A stretch of 64,000 nt of DNA from Nocardia sp. CDC159 (GCF_023740735.1 NZ_JAMRXH010000006.1:372001-436000); one strand, 5' to 3'; positions 8,135 to 18,999 are shown, counted from the first letter of the stretch. The notes: a model not told the origin generated them from the letters alone. A program made the numbers and translations.

Positions 8135-9951
8135 GTCCCGATGGCTCCTACCCGAGTCGTGGTCGCGGTATCCGTTCCAGCAAGTATGCCTTCTCGATCG
8201 GCCTCGGCCAGCTCCTCGGTCTCGTCCACGACATAGCTGCCGCCCGCGAACCAGGACGCCACGGCCCCGATGAGCATCATGATCGCCGCGGCCAGGAAGA
8301 CGACCACCAGGCCCGAGTGGAACGGTCCGGAGATCAGATGCGGGAAGAACTCCTGTCCGGTCAGGACATCGGCGTGCACACCGGGCTGGTCCAGGGTGCC
8401 GCGGGGGCCGAGCAGTTCCTGGAACGGGTTGTAGCCGAGGAAGGTCGCGAACAGGCTGCCCACCGGCGGCATATCGGCGATCTGCCCGGCGACGTCGGCG
8501 GGGACACCCTGTTCGCGCAGGCCGGAGTTCATAGCGCCGGGCAGCGTGCCGGACAGGCCGACGATCATCAGCGAAAAGAAGATGCCGATCGACAGCGCCA
8601 TGCCCCCGTTCATGAGGGTCGCGCGCATGCCGGAGGCGACGCCGCGCTGCGAGGCGGGCACGGCCGACATGATCTCGGCGGTGTTGGGCGAGGTGAAGAT
8701 GCCGGTGCCCAGGCCGTTGAGCAGGATGATCAGGGCGAACAACCAGTAGTCGAAGTTCACCGGCAGCACCACCAGCAGCACGAAGGTCACCGCGGCCAGG
8801 GCCAAACCGCCCGTGGCGAACAGTCGCGGTCCGTACCGGTCGCTGAGCCAGCCCGAAACCGGCCCGGCCACCAGGAATCCCACCGTCAACGGGAGCATGT
8901 AGATTCCGGCCCACAGCGGGGTGGACTCGAAGTCGTAGCCGTGCAATGGCAACCAGATGCCCTGCAGCCAGATGATCAGCATGAACTGCATGCCGCCGCG
9001 TCCGACCGAGGCCATCAGCCCGGCGAGGTTACCCAGCCCGAACGCGCGGTTGCGCAGCAGCGACAGCTGGAACATGGGCTGGCGCACCCGGGTCTCGACG
9101 ACACAGAACACCGCCAGCAGCGCGATGCCGCCGAAGACCGCGGCCAGCACCCACGGATTGGTCCAGCCGGTCTTCGAATCACCATGCGGCTGAATGCCAT
9201 AGGTGATGCCGGTGAGCAGCGCGGTGAGCCCCAGCGCGAAGGTGAGGGTGCCGGGCAGATCCAGCGAACCGGGGCTGCGGGTGCCGAAGTCGTGCAGCGA
9301 CCGATAGGACCACACGGTGCCGAGGATGCCGAAGGGCACGCTGACCCAGAAGACGGCCTTCCAGTCCCATTCGGCGAGCAGACCGCCGATCAGCAGGCCC
9401 AGGAACGAACCGGCCACGGCCGCAACCTGATTGATGCCCAGCGCCACGCCGCGCTGATTGGCCGGGAAGGCGTCGGTGAGGATGGCCGCGGAGTTGGCCA
9501 TGAGCATGGCTCCGCCCACGCCCTGCACCACCCGCCACGCGATCAACCACAGCGCGCCGCCGCCGTGGGTGAACGGGTCGAACGACAGCGCGACCGCCGC
9601 GATGGTGAACACCACGAATCCGTAGTTGTAGATCCGCACCCGCCCGTACATGTCGCCGAGGCGGCCGAACATCACCACCAGTACCGCGGAGGTGAGCAGG
9701 AAGCCCATCAGCAGCCACAGCAGATAGCTGACATTGCCGGGGGAGAGCGGGTTGAGATCGATGCCGCGGAAGATCGCGGGCAGCGAGATGATCACGATCG
9801 AGGAGTTGATGGTCACCATCAGCATGCCGAGCGTCGTATTCGACAGCGCGACCCACTTGTAGTGCGGATGGTCGCGGTCCACGCGCAGTCTGCGGCGGAT
9901 GGTCTGAACGTCGCCGATGTCGAGATCGCCGGTCGAAGGTGCGGAAGCCAA
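8131..9951 (-). CDS. MFS drug efflux transporter, DHA2/EmrB-QacA type
   Basis: The chosen start is TTG 9951, which has GGGGAG 6 bases upstream and gives 606 residues. The longer frame starts at another TTG at 9993 inside the promoter region. There are 14 probable membrane segments. The loop 2-3 signature GRLGDMYGRVRIYNYG and motif C-like GVGGAMLMANSAAILTDAFP are typical of proton-driven multidrug exporters of the DHA2 group. A long extracytoplasmic loop lies near the C-terminus (AMNSGLREQGVPADVAGQIADMPP region). The gene is coupled by ATGA to the MarR gene and has a palindromic operator just upstream. Confidence 0.88.
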   Translation of the reverse strand: MASAPSTGDLDIGDVQTIRRRLRVDRDHPHYKWVALSNTTLGMLMVTINSSIVIISLPAIFRGIDLNPLSPGNVSYLLWLLMGFLLTSAVLVVMFGRLGDMYGRVRIYNYGFVVFTIAAVALSFDPFTHGGGALWLIAWRVVQGVGGAMLMANSAAILTDAFPANQRGVALGINQVAAVAGSFLGLLIGGLLAEWDWKAVFWVSVPFGILGTVWSYRSLHDFGTRSPGSLDLPGTLTFALGLTALLTGITYGIQPHGDSKTGWTNPWVLAAVFGGIALLAVFCVVETRVRQPMFQLSLLRNRAFGLGNLAGLMASVGRGGMQFMLIIWLQGIWLPLHGYDFESTPLWAGIYMLPLTVGFLVAGPVSGWLSDRYGPRLFATGGLALAAVTFVLLVVLPVNFDYWLFALIILLNGLGTGIFTSPNTAEIMSAVPASQRGVASGMRATLMNGGMALSIGIFFSLMIVGLSGTLPGAMNSGLREQGVPADVAGQIADMPPVGSLFATFLGYNPFQELLGPRGTLDQPGVHADVLTGQEFFPHLISGPFHSGLVVVFLAAAIMMLIGAVASWFAGGSYVVDETEELAEADREGILAGTDTATTTRVGAIGT

Positions 9952-9995
9952 GAGTGTCTCCCCTGGAAGGAAGCGGATAGGTCCTCCAGTCAATA

Positions 9996-10015
9996 TAGTT
10001 GCATAACGCTAACTA
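9996..10015. promoter_or_regulatory. Probable MarR operator
   Basis: TAGTTGCATAACGCTAACTA has arms TAGTT and AACTA separated by 10 bases and sits 44 bases upstream of the MFS start. The spacing and symmetry fit a MarR-family dimer site, and the only regulator in this transcript is a MarR protein. Binding is inferred. Confidence 0.55.
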
Positions 10016-10183
10016 AAGGAATGGGGAATGTGTCACACCTGGCCCGGGTGGTGTCGTGGGTGGCGCACCACCGCAGGGAGTCCGTGCGCCGGAGGAAGCA
10101 CGAGGTGGCGGCCGCCTGATCTGTCATCATGGATGGGCGGTGCTGAATGCTTGCAACGGATTTCCGAGTAGGCAGGACGGGCG

Positions 10184-10924
10184 ATGGGGGACAGGGCGGC
10201 GGGTGCGCGGCGGGTCGCCGGACGGAGTCGGTCGCTGCGGAAGCCGGTGCGCCGTCGGCGGGTGGCGGAGCTGGTGCAGCGGGCGCTGGTGTGGAAGGGG
10301 TGGGCCAATCTCGTCGCGATGACGACGACGGTGGCCGCGCTCGCCGCGTTGTGGTTCACCAACCAGTCGCTGCGGGCGACCAAGGATCAATACGCGTTGT
10401 CACAGCAGACCGTGGTCACCGACCGCTTCCACAAGGCGGTGGAGCATTTGACCATCGACAAGATGGAGGCCCGGCTGTCGGCGGTGTTCCTGCTGGAGCG
10501 GCTCGCGCACGACTCGCCCGCCGATCACTCGACCATCTACTCGGTGCTCGCGTCGTTCGTCCATACCCAGTCGCCGGTGTGGGGCTGTCGGCTGACGGGC
10601 AAGCCCGGTCCGTCCGCGCGCCTGGAGAACGACGTGCAGGCCGTGCTGACGGTGATCGGCCGGCGCGACGTCGCGCACGAAAAGCCTGGGACCGTGATCG
10701 ATCTCAGCGAGAACTGCCTGATCGGCGTGCGTGCGCGGGGAGCGAATCTGCGGCGGGCCGACTTCACGGGCACCAACCTCGACGGCGCGGATCTGCGCGG
10801 TGCCGACCTGCGCGAGGCCGACCTGCAACGGGCGAATCTGGCGAACGCTCGGCTCGACGGCGCGAATCTCACCGGCGCGAACCTGCGCGGAACCACGCTG
10901 CCCGGGCCGCGCCCGGGCGGCTGA
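10184..10924 (+). CDS. Membrane-anchored pentapeptide-repeat protein
   Basis: This 246-residue protein has a very basic N-terminus (residues 8-36, mostly Arg), one membrane segment at about 41-59 ([18 protein letters not shown]), a soluble helical region, and a C-terminal pentapeptide-repeat block from about 188 to 240. The block has A(D/N)L-type repeats: [35 protein letters not shown]. Such blocks fold as a right-handed beta helix. The middle region ([30 protein letters not shown]) is common in actinobacterial membrane pentapeptide proteins. It is a single-gene unit with its own promoter region, convergent with the DUF4241 gene. Its function is unknown; similarity to gyrase-protecting repeats is structural only. 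Confidence 0.8.
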   Translation: MGDRAAGARRVAGRSRSLRKPVRRRRVAELVQRALVWKGWANLVAMTTTVAALAALWFTNQSLRATKDQYALSQQTVVTDRFHKAVEHLTIDKMEARLSAVFLLERLAHDSPADHSTIYSVLASFVHTQSPVWGCRLTGKPGPSARLENDVQAVLTVIGRRDVAHEKPGTVIDLSENCLIGVRARGANLRRADFTGTNLDGADLRGADLREADLQRANLANARLDGANLTGANLRGTTLPGPRPGG

Positions 10925-10937
10925 TCGGACCGAACCG

Positions 10938-12098
10938 TCAGAGCGCGGGAACCGGTTGGAGCGGGCGGGCCTGACGGACGATCAGGAAGTCCGCGACCAC
11001 CGCGCAGATCTGGTGGTCGGCGTCGCGGCCCACCCACACCGGATACGTGCCGTCGCCCGTGCCGCTGGGAAAGCAGATCAGGCCCGGGATGCCCAGATCG
11101 GCCGGGTCGGATCGGCCTGCGTCGAGGGCGGTTTCGAGGGCGGCGCGGATGGTCGGGGCGGTGTCGGTGTCGAGGAAGGCGGCGATACCGGTGTCGATGC
11201 CGACGCCGAAGAACTCGTGGTCGTCGAGCAGGGCGGGGTCCTCGTCCTCGCGCAGGGCCATCTCCCAGGTGCGAGGCATAGCGGGGGATACGACGAGTTT
11301 GGCGGCGGCCACGCGGGTGGGGGCGTCGGCGAAGTGCAGCACCGACAGTTCCACCGGGTAGCTGCCGGGTGGCAGGGTGAGGCGGGGGTCGCAGTCGTGC
11401 AGCCGGGCGGGGTCGGTGACGGTGAGGCGGCCGGTGCTCAGGAACAGCTCGCCCGCGGCATGCAGTCCCGTTGTCGCGCGGAGGTTCTCGGCGAGCTCGA
11501 AACACGTTCCGGGAGTGAACAACTCGGTGAGAGCGTGCGGCCGCAACGGCCGGGTCGGATGCCAGGGCGGCGGCGCGGTTACGGTGTGGTCGGGATCGGG
11601 GAGTTCCCGCAGCTCGGCATCGTCGAGCAGGCACAGGGCGGCCCAGTCGCCGAAGCGCCGCTCGACCGGGACCCGCGGCTCGCGATCATGGAGCTCGCCA
11701 CGGCTGAATCGCCAGCAGCGATGGCCCTCGGAACGATCGAACTCGGGCTGGTCGGAACGCGGGTAGTCCCACTCCTCGGCGGCCGTGACGACCAGGCGCC
11801 CGTCGGCGAGTTCGCGATAGTCGACGCGCTGGTAGCGCCGCCCGCGCCCGTCGATTCGCCAGCAGCGGGCAAACCGTGCCGCCCAGGCGATTTCCAGGCA
11901 TGCGACCACACGCTCACCCGACAGCACGGCGACCGCGTACTGCGCGCCCGCGGCGTCGCGGGTACGGGCCAGTTCCCGGTCGAGACGGCCGATCACGGTC
12001 CCGTCCGCGAAGCCCTCGCAGTACCGGACGTCGAGGGATGCACGGTCGTCGGCCGACGTCGTGCGCAGGAACTCGCGCATGTTTGTCACGGCGTTCAT
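10938..12098 (-). CDS. DUF4241 domain protein
   Basis: Start ATG 12098 gives 386 residues; an in-frame GTG at 12158 would add 20 and has no better ribosome site. The C-terminal half carries DUF4241 features: LPPGSYPVELSV, EFFGVGIDTGIAAFLD and SGTGDGTYPVWVGRD near the end. The N-terminal half (RYCEGFADGTVIGRL, EGHRCWRFSRGELHD) is Trp/Arg-rich and has no recognised domain. DUF4241 proteins are often linked to toxin or immunity contexts, but nothing nearby supports that here. It is convergent with the pentapeptide gene, whose stop is 14 bases away. Confidence 0.75.
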   Translation of the reverse strand: MNAVTNMREFLRTTSADDRASLDVRYCEGFADGTVIGRLDRELARTRDAAGAQYAVAVLSGERVVACLEIAWAARFARCWRIDGRGRRYQRVDYRELADGRLVVTAAEEWDYPRSDQPEFDRSEGHRCWRFSRGELHDREPRVPVERRFGDWAALCLLDDAELRELPDPDHTVTAPPPWHPTRPLRPHALTELFTPGTCFELAENLRATTGLHAAGELFLSTGRLTVTDPARLHDCDPRLTLPPGSYPVELSVLHFADAPTRVAAAKLVVSPAMPRTWEMALREDEDPALLDDHEFFGVGIDTGIAAFLDTDTAPTIRAALETALDAGRSDPADLGIPGLICFPSGTGDGTYPVWVGRDADHQICAVVADFLIVRQARPLQPVPAL

Positions 12099-12209
12099 CG
12101 TTGCCGACCAGGCCCTTTCGCGGATGCCGCCAGTTTCCGGGGCAATCAGCGCGGACACTCCGGATAGCCCTCGCCGAGAAGGTGCGCGGCCGGTTGCCGC
12201 CGGCGGAGT

Positions 12210-13109
12210 TCAGCCGATGTGGTCGGACGGTGCCGGACACGGTGTGAAAGCCTCGCATCCGACGGCTCCCCGATCGGTGATATGGCCGAGAAACAAGCGC
12301 GCGGCGGGGGTGGGAGTGCGGGTGGTGACCGCATGCCAGGGCCGATCCAGCGGGGTGCCCTCGATCTCGACGAGTTCCAGGCGGCCCTCCGCCACATCGT
12401 TTTCCACCGCGTCGCTGTGAATCAGCGTGACGCCCAGCCCTTCTCGCGCCGCCGCCAGTACCGCGCCGTGGGTGCCCAGCGTCAGCGTGGGCGGGCGGAC
12501 CTGCAGCTGGTCCAGCAGCGCGAGCGTGGTCTCCAGCGTTCCCGACCCCTGTCCGCGCAGCAGCCAGGTGGTGGTGAGGGGGTCGCGGCAGCGGCCGGGG
12601 GAGCCGACCACCACCAGTCGGCTCGGTCGCCGGGCCCGCACCACCAGTCCGGCGTCACGCGGCGGGCGGCCCGCGATCACGAGATCGGTTTCGTGATGCT
12701 GCAATTCGATGAACAGCAGATCCCGAGGATGGATCGACAAGCCCACTTCGATCTCTGGATAACGATCCCGGAACGACGCCAGCAGCCGCAGCAGCACATA
12801 CTCCCCGGCGGTGGCGACCACGCCGATGCGCAGCCGCCCGGTCTCGGCGCGTCGCACCGCGGCCTGGGCCTCCTTCATCAGTCCCAGGATGCTGCGGCAG
12901 TATTCGGCGTAGACCCGTCCGGCCTCGGTGAGGGTGATGCCGCGGCCGGATTTCGCGATCAGTTTGGCGCCCAGCTGTTTTTCGATGTGCGCGACCGCGG
13001 CGGAGGCGGCGGCCTCGGTGATGTGCAGTTGGGCGGCGGCGCGGCGGATGCTGCCCTGGCGGGCGACGGCGAGAAATGTTTCCATTCGGACCGCGCTGAC
13101 CGTTCCCAT
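12210..13109 (-). CDS. cbbR: CbbR, LysR-type activator of the Calvin-cycle operon
   Basis: This 299-residue LysR protein has an N-terminal winged helix (MGTVSAVRMETFLAVARQGSIRRAAAQLHITEAAASAAVAHIEKQLGAKL region, residues 1-55) and two periplasmic-binding-like lobes. CbbR proteins sense metabolites such as RuBP, ATP or NADPH and activate cbb genes. It is divergent from cbbL, 122 bases from the chosen cbbL start, with two perfect palindromes between. That placement is the main evidence for calling it CbbR and not another LysR protein. Start ATG 13109 is the natural one. Confidence 0.82.
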   Translation of the reverse strand: MGTVSAVRMETFLAVARQGSIRRAAAQLHITEAAASAAVAHIEKQLGAKLIAKSGRGITLTEAGRVYAEYCRSILGLMKEAQAAVRRAETGRLRIGVVATAGEYVLLRLLASFRDRYPEIEVGLSIHPRDLLFIELQHHETDLVIAGRPPRDAGLVVRARRPSRLVVVGSPGRCRDPLTTTWLLRGQGSGTLETTLALLDQLQVRPPTLTLGTHGAVLAAAREGLGVTLIHSDAVENDVAEGRLELVEIEGTPLDRPWHAVTTRTPTPAARLFLGHITDRGAVGCEAFTPCPAPSDHIG

Positions 13110-13126
13110 CTTCAGACGGTAGCAAA

Positions 13127-13144
13127 CTCAACGATTCGGTTGAG
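13127..13144. promoter_or_regulatory. cbbR-proximal palindrome
   Basis: CTCAACGATTCGGTTGAG has perfect 6-base arms (CTCAAC and GTTGAG) around GATTCG. It starts 18 bases upstream of the cbbR ATG, so it probably overlaps the cbbR promoter and could serve in autorepression by CbbR. Confidence 0.6.
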
Positions 13145-13153
13145 CGAGACGAG

Positions 13154-13170
13154 GAACAATCGAATTGTTC
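13154..13170. promoter_or_regulatory. cbbL-proximal palindrome
   Basis: GAACAATCGAATTGTTC has perfect 7-base arms around CGA. It lies 62 bases upstream of the cbbL ATG and 10 bases from the companion palindrome. Two adjacent sites, one near each divergent promoter, match how LysR activators use a recognition and an activation site. Confidence 0.6.
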
Positions 13171-13195
13171 GGTGGCATCGGCCCCCTCATTCTGA

Positions 13196-14674
<1,479 letters not shown>

Positions 14675-14690
14675 AATGTCAGGAGCCGCA

Positions 14691-15113
14691 ATGTATCTGC
14701 GTCAGGGCACCTTCTCGCACCTGCCCGAGCTCGGCGACGAGGAGATCGCCGCCCAGGTGCGCTACGCGCTGCTCAACAGCTGGCCGGTGTCGATCGAGTA
14801 CACCGACGATCCGCATCCGCGCAATGTGTACTGGGAGATGTGGGGGCTGCCGCTGTTCGATCTGGACGAGCCCGACGGTGTGCTCGCCGAGATCAACGCG
14901 TGCCGGGCCACGTTCCCGCGCCACTACATCCGCGTCAACGCCTACGACGCGAGCTACGGTCGCCAGACCACGGCGCTGAGCTTCCTGGTGCAGCGCCCGG
15001 CCGACGAACCCGGATTCCGGTTGGTGCGTACCGAATCCGACGATCGCCGCCAGCGCTATGGACTGCACTCCTATGCCACCGACGCCCGCGCCGGTGAACG
15101 GTACAGCGGCTGA
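14691..15113 (+). CDS. cbbS: RuBisCO small subunit, red-type
   Basis: This 140-residue protein begins [19 protein letters not shown], the standard opening of red-type small subunits, and includes [29 protein letters not shown] and [17 protein letters not shown], shown as two conserved blocks. The tail after about residue 110 is the C-terminal hairpin extension that red-type small subunits use in holoenzyme assembly. AGGAG lies 6 bases upstream of ATG 14691, and the gap to cbbL is 16 bases. It joins CbbL in an L8S8 complex. Confidence 0.93.
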   Translation: MYLRQGTFSHLPELGDEEIAAQVRYALLNSWPVSIEYTDDPHPRNVYWEMWGLPLFDLDEPDGVLAEINACRATFPRHYIRVNAYDASYGRQTTALSFLVQRPADEPGFRLVRTESDDRRQRYGLHSYATDARAGERYSG

Positions 15114-15135
15114 ACCTCTTTCGAGCGGAGCGATC

Positions 15136-16104
15136 GTGACAGCGGACAGGGGCAACGGTTTTCGGATGTATCGGCCCGGCGCCGCGGGTCCGCCCAGCGC
15201 GCCCGAGCCGCAGGCGGAGCCGGTGCTGGCCGACGATGCGCTGCTGGACCTGTCCGCCGATCCGGCCGCCACCCACGTCGAAGAGACGCTGGCGCGGCTG
15301 GATGCCGAGCTGGTGGGCCTGGCCACGGTGAAGCGGCGGGTCCGGGAGATCGCGGCACTGCTGATGATCGAGCGGGCCCGTGCGCGGTTCGGGCTGGAGT
15401 CGAGTCGCCCGACCATGCACATGAGCTTCACCGGCGGTCCGGGGACCGGCAAGACGACGGTGGCACTGCGCATGGCCGAGATGCTGCACGCGCTGGGCTA
15501 TATCCGCAAACCCAAGGTGCACACCGTGACTCGCGACGATCTGGTGGGTCAGTTCATCGGGCACACCGCCCCCAAGACCAAGGAGGCGCTGGCCAAGGCC
15601 GCCGGGGGCGTGCTGTTCATCGATGAGGCCTACTACCTGTTCCGGCCGGAGAACGAGCGCGACTACGGGCAGGAGGTGATCGAGATCCTGCTGCAGGAGA
15701 TGGAGACCGAGCGCACCAGCCTGGTGGTGATCTTCGCCGGATATCCCGATCGGATGGAGACCTTCTTCTCCGCCAATCCCGGATTGTCCTCGCGGGTGGC
15801 CCATCACATCGAATTCCCGGACTACACCCACGAGGAACTGATGGCCATCGCGCGGTTGATGGTCGGGGAGCAGAATTTTCGCTTCGACGAGGCCGGAACC
15901 GCCGCCTTCGCCGACTATCTCCGATTGCGCATGGCGCGGCCGCGGTTCGCCAACGGCCGCAGCGTGCGCAATGCCCTGGATCGGTGCCGGTTGCGGCAGG
16001 CCAAGCGGCTCATCGAACTGCACCGGCCGCTGAGCAAGGCCGATCTGATCACGCTGTGCGCCGAGGATGTCTACGGCAGTAGCGTTTTCGCGAATACCGA
16101 GTGA
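15136..16104 (+). CDS. cbbX: CbbX, red-type RuBisCO activase (AAA+)
   Basis: GTG 15136 with GGAG upstream gives 322 residues. The longer open frame overlaps the end of cbbS and adds nothing conserved. Motifs include Walker A GGPGTGKTT, Walker B VLFIDEAYYL, and the pore and sensor region FAGYPDRMETFFSANPGLSSRV. CbbX hexamers pull on the C-terminus of red-type CbbL to release inhibitory sugar phosphates. The gene follows cbbS by 22 bases and overlaps the fbp start by 4 bases. The first 30 residues or so (MYRPGAAGPPSAPEPQAEP) look disordered and longer than in proteobacterial CbbX. Confidence 0.92.
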   Translation: MTADRGNGFRMYRPGAAGPPSAPEPQAEPVLADDALLDLSADPAATHVEETLARLDAELVGLATVKRRVREIAALLMIERARARFGLESSRPTMHMSFTGGPGTGKTTVALRMAEMLHALGYIRKPKVHTVTRDDLVGQFIGHTAPKTKEALAKAAGGVLFIDEAYYLFRPENERDYGQEVIEILLQEMETERTSLVVIFAGYPDRMETFFSANPGLSSRVAHHIEFPDYTHEELMAIARLMVGEQNFRFDEAGTAAFADYLRLRMARPRFANGRSVRNALDRCRLRQAKRLIELHRPLSKADLITLCAEDVYGSSVFANTE

Positions 16105-17186
16105 TCGACATGCCCGAGGGACTCAAGACGCTGACCCGCTACACCATCGAGCAGGAGCACCGCCATCCCGGCTCGTCGGGGGAGTTCTCGGCGCTGCTGA
16201 ACGTGCTGGCAACGGCGACGAAGATCGTCGCCAATCGGGTGACCCGGGGGCGGATCGTCGGGTCGATGGGCGCGCAGTCGGCGGAGAATCTGCCGCCGAC
16301 CGTGCACCGGAGGATGGATGCCATCGCCAACGATGTCATGGTCGCCGAATCGCAGTGGACCGGACTGCTGTCGGCACTGCTGTCGGAGCAGATGGACGGA
16401 TTCCACCCGGTGCCCGCCGAATATCAGCGGGGTCGATATCTGCTGGCGTTCGATGCGCTGGACGGGTCGTCGAATATCGATGTGAATCTGCCCGTGGGCA
16501 CGATTTTCAGCGTGCTGCGCGCCGCCGAGGAGGCGCGCGAGCCGTGCGCGACGGATTTCCTGCAACCGGGCGTGCGGCAGGTGTGCGCCGGATTCACCCT
16601 CTACGGCCCGGCGACGATGCTGGTGCTCACCACCGGCAGCGGCGTGGACGGATTCACCCTCGATCGCGAGATCGGGGCGTTCGTACTCACCCACCCGCGC
16701 ATGCGCATTCCCGAGGACACCTCCGGATTCGCGATCAATGCCGCCAACGAACGGTTCTGGGAGCGGCCCGTGCGGCGGTATGTGCACGAATGCCTGCAGG
16801 GCGTGGACGGGCCGCGCGGGCGCGATTTCAATATGCGTTGGGTGGCCTCGCTGGTGGCCGACGTCTTTCACATACTCACCCGCGGCGGTGTGTACCTGTA
16901 TCCCTACGACACCCGGTTTCCGGCGCGCCCGGGTCGGGTGTCGCTGCTGTACGGGGCCAATCCGATCGCGCTGGTCGTCGAGCAGGCCGGGGGTGCGGCC
17001 AGCACGGGGCACGAACGGGTGCTCGAGGTGAGCCCCGCCGAACTGCACGAGCGGGTGCCGTTGATCTTCGGTTCCCGCAACGAGGTCGAGCGCATCGCGC
17101 GGTATCACGCCGAGCCCGAGGAGGGGCCCAGCTTCGACGCCTCGCTGTTCGGGACCCGGTCGCTGTTCCGGCCCGCGCCGCACTGA
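16101..17186 (+). CDS. fbp: Fructose-1,6-bisphosphatase, class I
   Basis: GTG 16101 overlaps the cbbX stop as GTGA and gives 361 residues; ATG 16110 is the alternative. The protein shows class I FBPase features: FDALDGSSNIDVNLPVGTIFS with the metal and substrate Asp residues, GFTLYGPATMLVLTTG, NMRWVASLVADVFHILTRGGVYLYP (two adjacent stretches) and LLYGANPIALVVEQAGG. In this operon it supplies fructose 6-phosphate for regeneration of RuBP, so it is the cbbF of the cycle. A sedoheptulose-bisphosphatase activity is possible, since no separate enzyme is present. Confidence 0.92.
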   Translation: MIDMPEGLKTLTRYTIEQEHRHPGSSGEFSALLNVLATATKIVANRVTRGRIVGSMGAQSAENLPPTVHRRMDAIANDVMVAESQWTGLLSALLSEQMDGFHPVPAEYQRGRYLLAFDALDGSSNIDVNLPVGTIFSVLRAAEEAREPCATDFLQPGVRQVCAGFTLYGPATMLVLTTGSGVDGFTLDREIGAFVLTHPRMRIPEDTSGFAINAANERFWERPVRRYVHECLQGVDGPRGRDFNMRWVASLVADVFHILTRGGVYLYPYDTRFPARPGRVSLLYGANPIALVVEQAGGAASTGHERVLEVSPAELHERVPLIFGSRNEVERIARYHAEPEEGPSFDASLFGTRSLFRPAPH

Positions 17187-17207
17187 GTTTCACACCGTGG
17201 AGATGCC

Positions 17208-18086
17208 ATGTCGCTCAAACATCCCGTGGTCGCCATTACCGGTTCCTCCGGCGCGGGCACCACCAGTGTCACGCGCACCTTTCAGGAGATCTTCCGCCGC
17301 GAGGGCATCAATGCGGCCATCGTGGAGGGTGATTCGTTCCACCGCTACGACCGCAACGAGATGCGGCTGGCGATGGCCGAGGCCGAGCAGAATCGCAATC
17401 TGCACTTCTCGCATTTCGGCCCGGAGGCGAATCTGCTGGCCGAACTCGAGACGCTGTTCCGCGATTACGGTGAAACCGGGGTGGGGATGGTGCGGCGATA
17501 TCTGCACGACGAGTTCGAGGCCAAACCCTATGGGCAGCAACCGGGTACGTTCACGCCCTGGGAGGAGTTGGCGCCCGGCAGCGATCTGCTGTTCTACGAG
17601 GGGCTGCACGGGGCGGCGGTGTGCGAGGCGGTGGATGTCGCGCGGTATGCCGATCTGCTGGTCGGGGTCGTGCCGATCATCAATCTGGAGTGGATTCAGA
17701 AGGTGATCCGGGACAAGACCGAGCGCGGCTATTCCAGTGAGGCGGTGATCGACACCATCCTGCGGCGCATGCCCGATTACGTGAAGTACATCTGCCCGCA
17801 GTTCTCCCGGACCTATGTGAATTTTCAGCGGGTTCCGACCGTGGACACCTCGAATCCGTTCATCGCCCGCACCATTCCCACCGCCGACGAGAGCTTCGTG
17901 GTGATCCGGTTCGCCGATCCGAAGGTAATCGACTTTCCGTATCTGCTGTCGATGCTGCACGACTCGTTCATGTCGCGGCCCAACTGCATCGTGGTGCCGG
18001 GCGGGAAGATGGAGCTGGCGATGCAGCTCATCTTCACACCCCTGATCCTGCGGTTGATGGACAAGCGGCCCAAGCGGCCGCGGTGA
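17208..18086 (+). CDS. prk: Phosphoribulokinase, class I
   Basis: This 292-residue kinase makes RuBP from ribulose 5-phosphate and ATP, the step specific to the Calvin cycle. It has the P-loop ITGSSGAGTTS, the substrate region VEGDSFHRYDRNEM, FYEGLHGA with the catalytic Asp-region neighbours, and the C-terminal CIVVPGGKMELAMQLIFTP. Length and motifs match the octameric bacterial class. It starts at ATG 17208, 21 bases after fbp, and is the last gene of the operon. Its TGA abuts the convergent DUF1275 stop with no gap, so there is no room for a separate terminator. Confidence 0.94.
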   Translation: MSLKHPVVAITGSSGAGTTSVTRTFQEIFRREGINAAIVEGDSFHRYDRNEMRLAMAEAEQNRNLHFSHFGPEANLLAELETLFRDYGETGVGMVRRYLHDEFEAKPYGQQPGTFTPWEELAPGSDLLFYEGLHGAAVCEAVDVARYADLLVGVVPIINLEWIQKVIRDKTERGYSSEAVIDTILRRMPDYVKYICPQFSRTYVNFQRVPTVDTSNPFIARTIPTADESFVVIRFADPKVIDFPYLLSMLHDSFMSRPNCIVVPGGKMELAMQLIFTPLILRLMDKRPKRPR

Positions 18087-18806
18087 TCAGACCTGCTGAG
18101 TCTCGCGTTCCTGGCAGCGCACCCAGCGCAGATCGGCCAACCAGGTGTAGACCGACACGATGGTCGAGCCGACGACGGCGGCGAAGAGCATGTCGCGGCC
18201 GTCGACGACGAGGCTGACCAGACCGCCGATGAAACCGCCCAGCACGAACGAGCACCACTGCACCGCGTAGCCGAGCCAGTCGCGGTGGGTGCCGCCGGCC
18301 ATATGCCGTTCGATGCCCTGGGCCAGTTTGACCAGGGTGCCGGTGACGTAGGTGACCGGGATCGCGGTCTCGCCGTTCTTGACGAACGAGGTGTTGAGCG
18401 AGCCCATACCGAAGGCGACGAACAGGATCGGGGTCAGGCCGAGGTCCCGGTCGTGCCAGTACAGCAGGGCGTCGACGGCGGCGGCGATGCTCAGCGCGAG
18501 GGTGGTCAGCATGGTGGCCCCGTGCGGGTGGTTGCGCCACCAGTACCTGCGGCAGATCGAGGCGACGACGACACCGGCCAGGAAGCAGACGATGAGCCCG
18601 GCCGCGCCGAGGGCCAGCTCGCGGTCGCCGAGGAAGCCGCCGAGAACGGCGCGCTCGCTGTTGCCGGTCATGAAGGTGACGAAGTAGCCCTGGGAGTGGG
18701 TGTAGGCGGCGGCGCCGATGAATCCGGCCAGGATCAGCAGCGCCGACGCGAGCCGGGTCTCCAGATTCCAGAACGGCTCGGGGGAGTCGGTGGTTTTCGG
18801 AGTCAC
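18087..18806 (-). CDS. DUF1275 (YoaK-type) membrane protein
   Basis: This 239-residue protein has about six membrane segments and the family hallmarks AGFIGAAAYTHSQGYFVTFMTGNSERA near the N-terminus (shown over a helix-loop), GMGSLNTSFVKNGETAIPVTYVTGTL in the middle, and GGFIGGLVSL. GTG 18806 is the start; no strong ribosome site is seen, so it may be leaderless. DUF1275 proteins have no proven function. It converges on the cbb operon with abutting stops but is not part of it. Confidence 0.8.
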   Translation of the reverse strand: MTPKTTDSPEPFWNLETRLASALLILAGFIGAAAYTHSQGYFVTFMTGNSERAVLGGFLGDRELALGAAGLIVCFLAGVVVASICRRYWWRNHPHGATMLTTLALSIAAAVDALLYWHDRDLGLTPILFVAFGMGSLNTSFVKNGETAIPVTYVTGTLVKLAQGIERHMAGGTHRDWLGYAVQWCSFVLGGFIGGLVSLVVDGRDMLFAAVVGSTIVSVYTWLADLRWVRCQERETQQV

Positions 18807-18999
18807 AGCGACAGGCTAGCAACATATGCATGATCGCGCATGATTGCCCACTGTGGTGGTGCTGAGGTTTTCCTGAGGAAATTCCCGAGTGGGTGCCTCG
18901 ATGCTAACCGATAACTGCATGGTGTGCAGGAATGCGGGGTGTGCCGATTTGTCGGTGTCGGATCGTAGGGTGACCGGCAATCGGGTACAGGAGGTCGGG

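Noticed and set aside
10021..10119. 32-codon open frame starting next to the MFS operator
   Set aside because: The AAAGGA sequence touches the ATG with no spacing, and the product is a short basic peptide with no conserved look.
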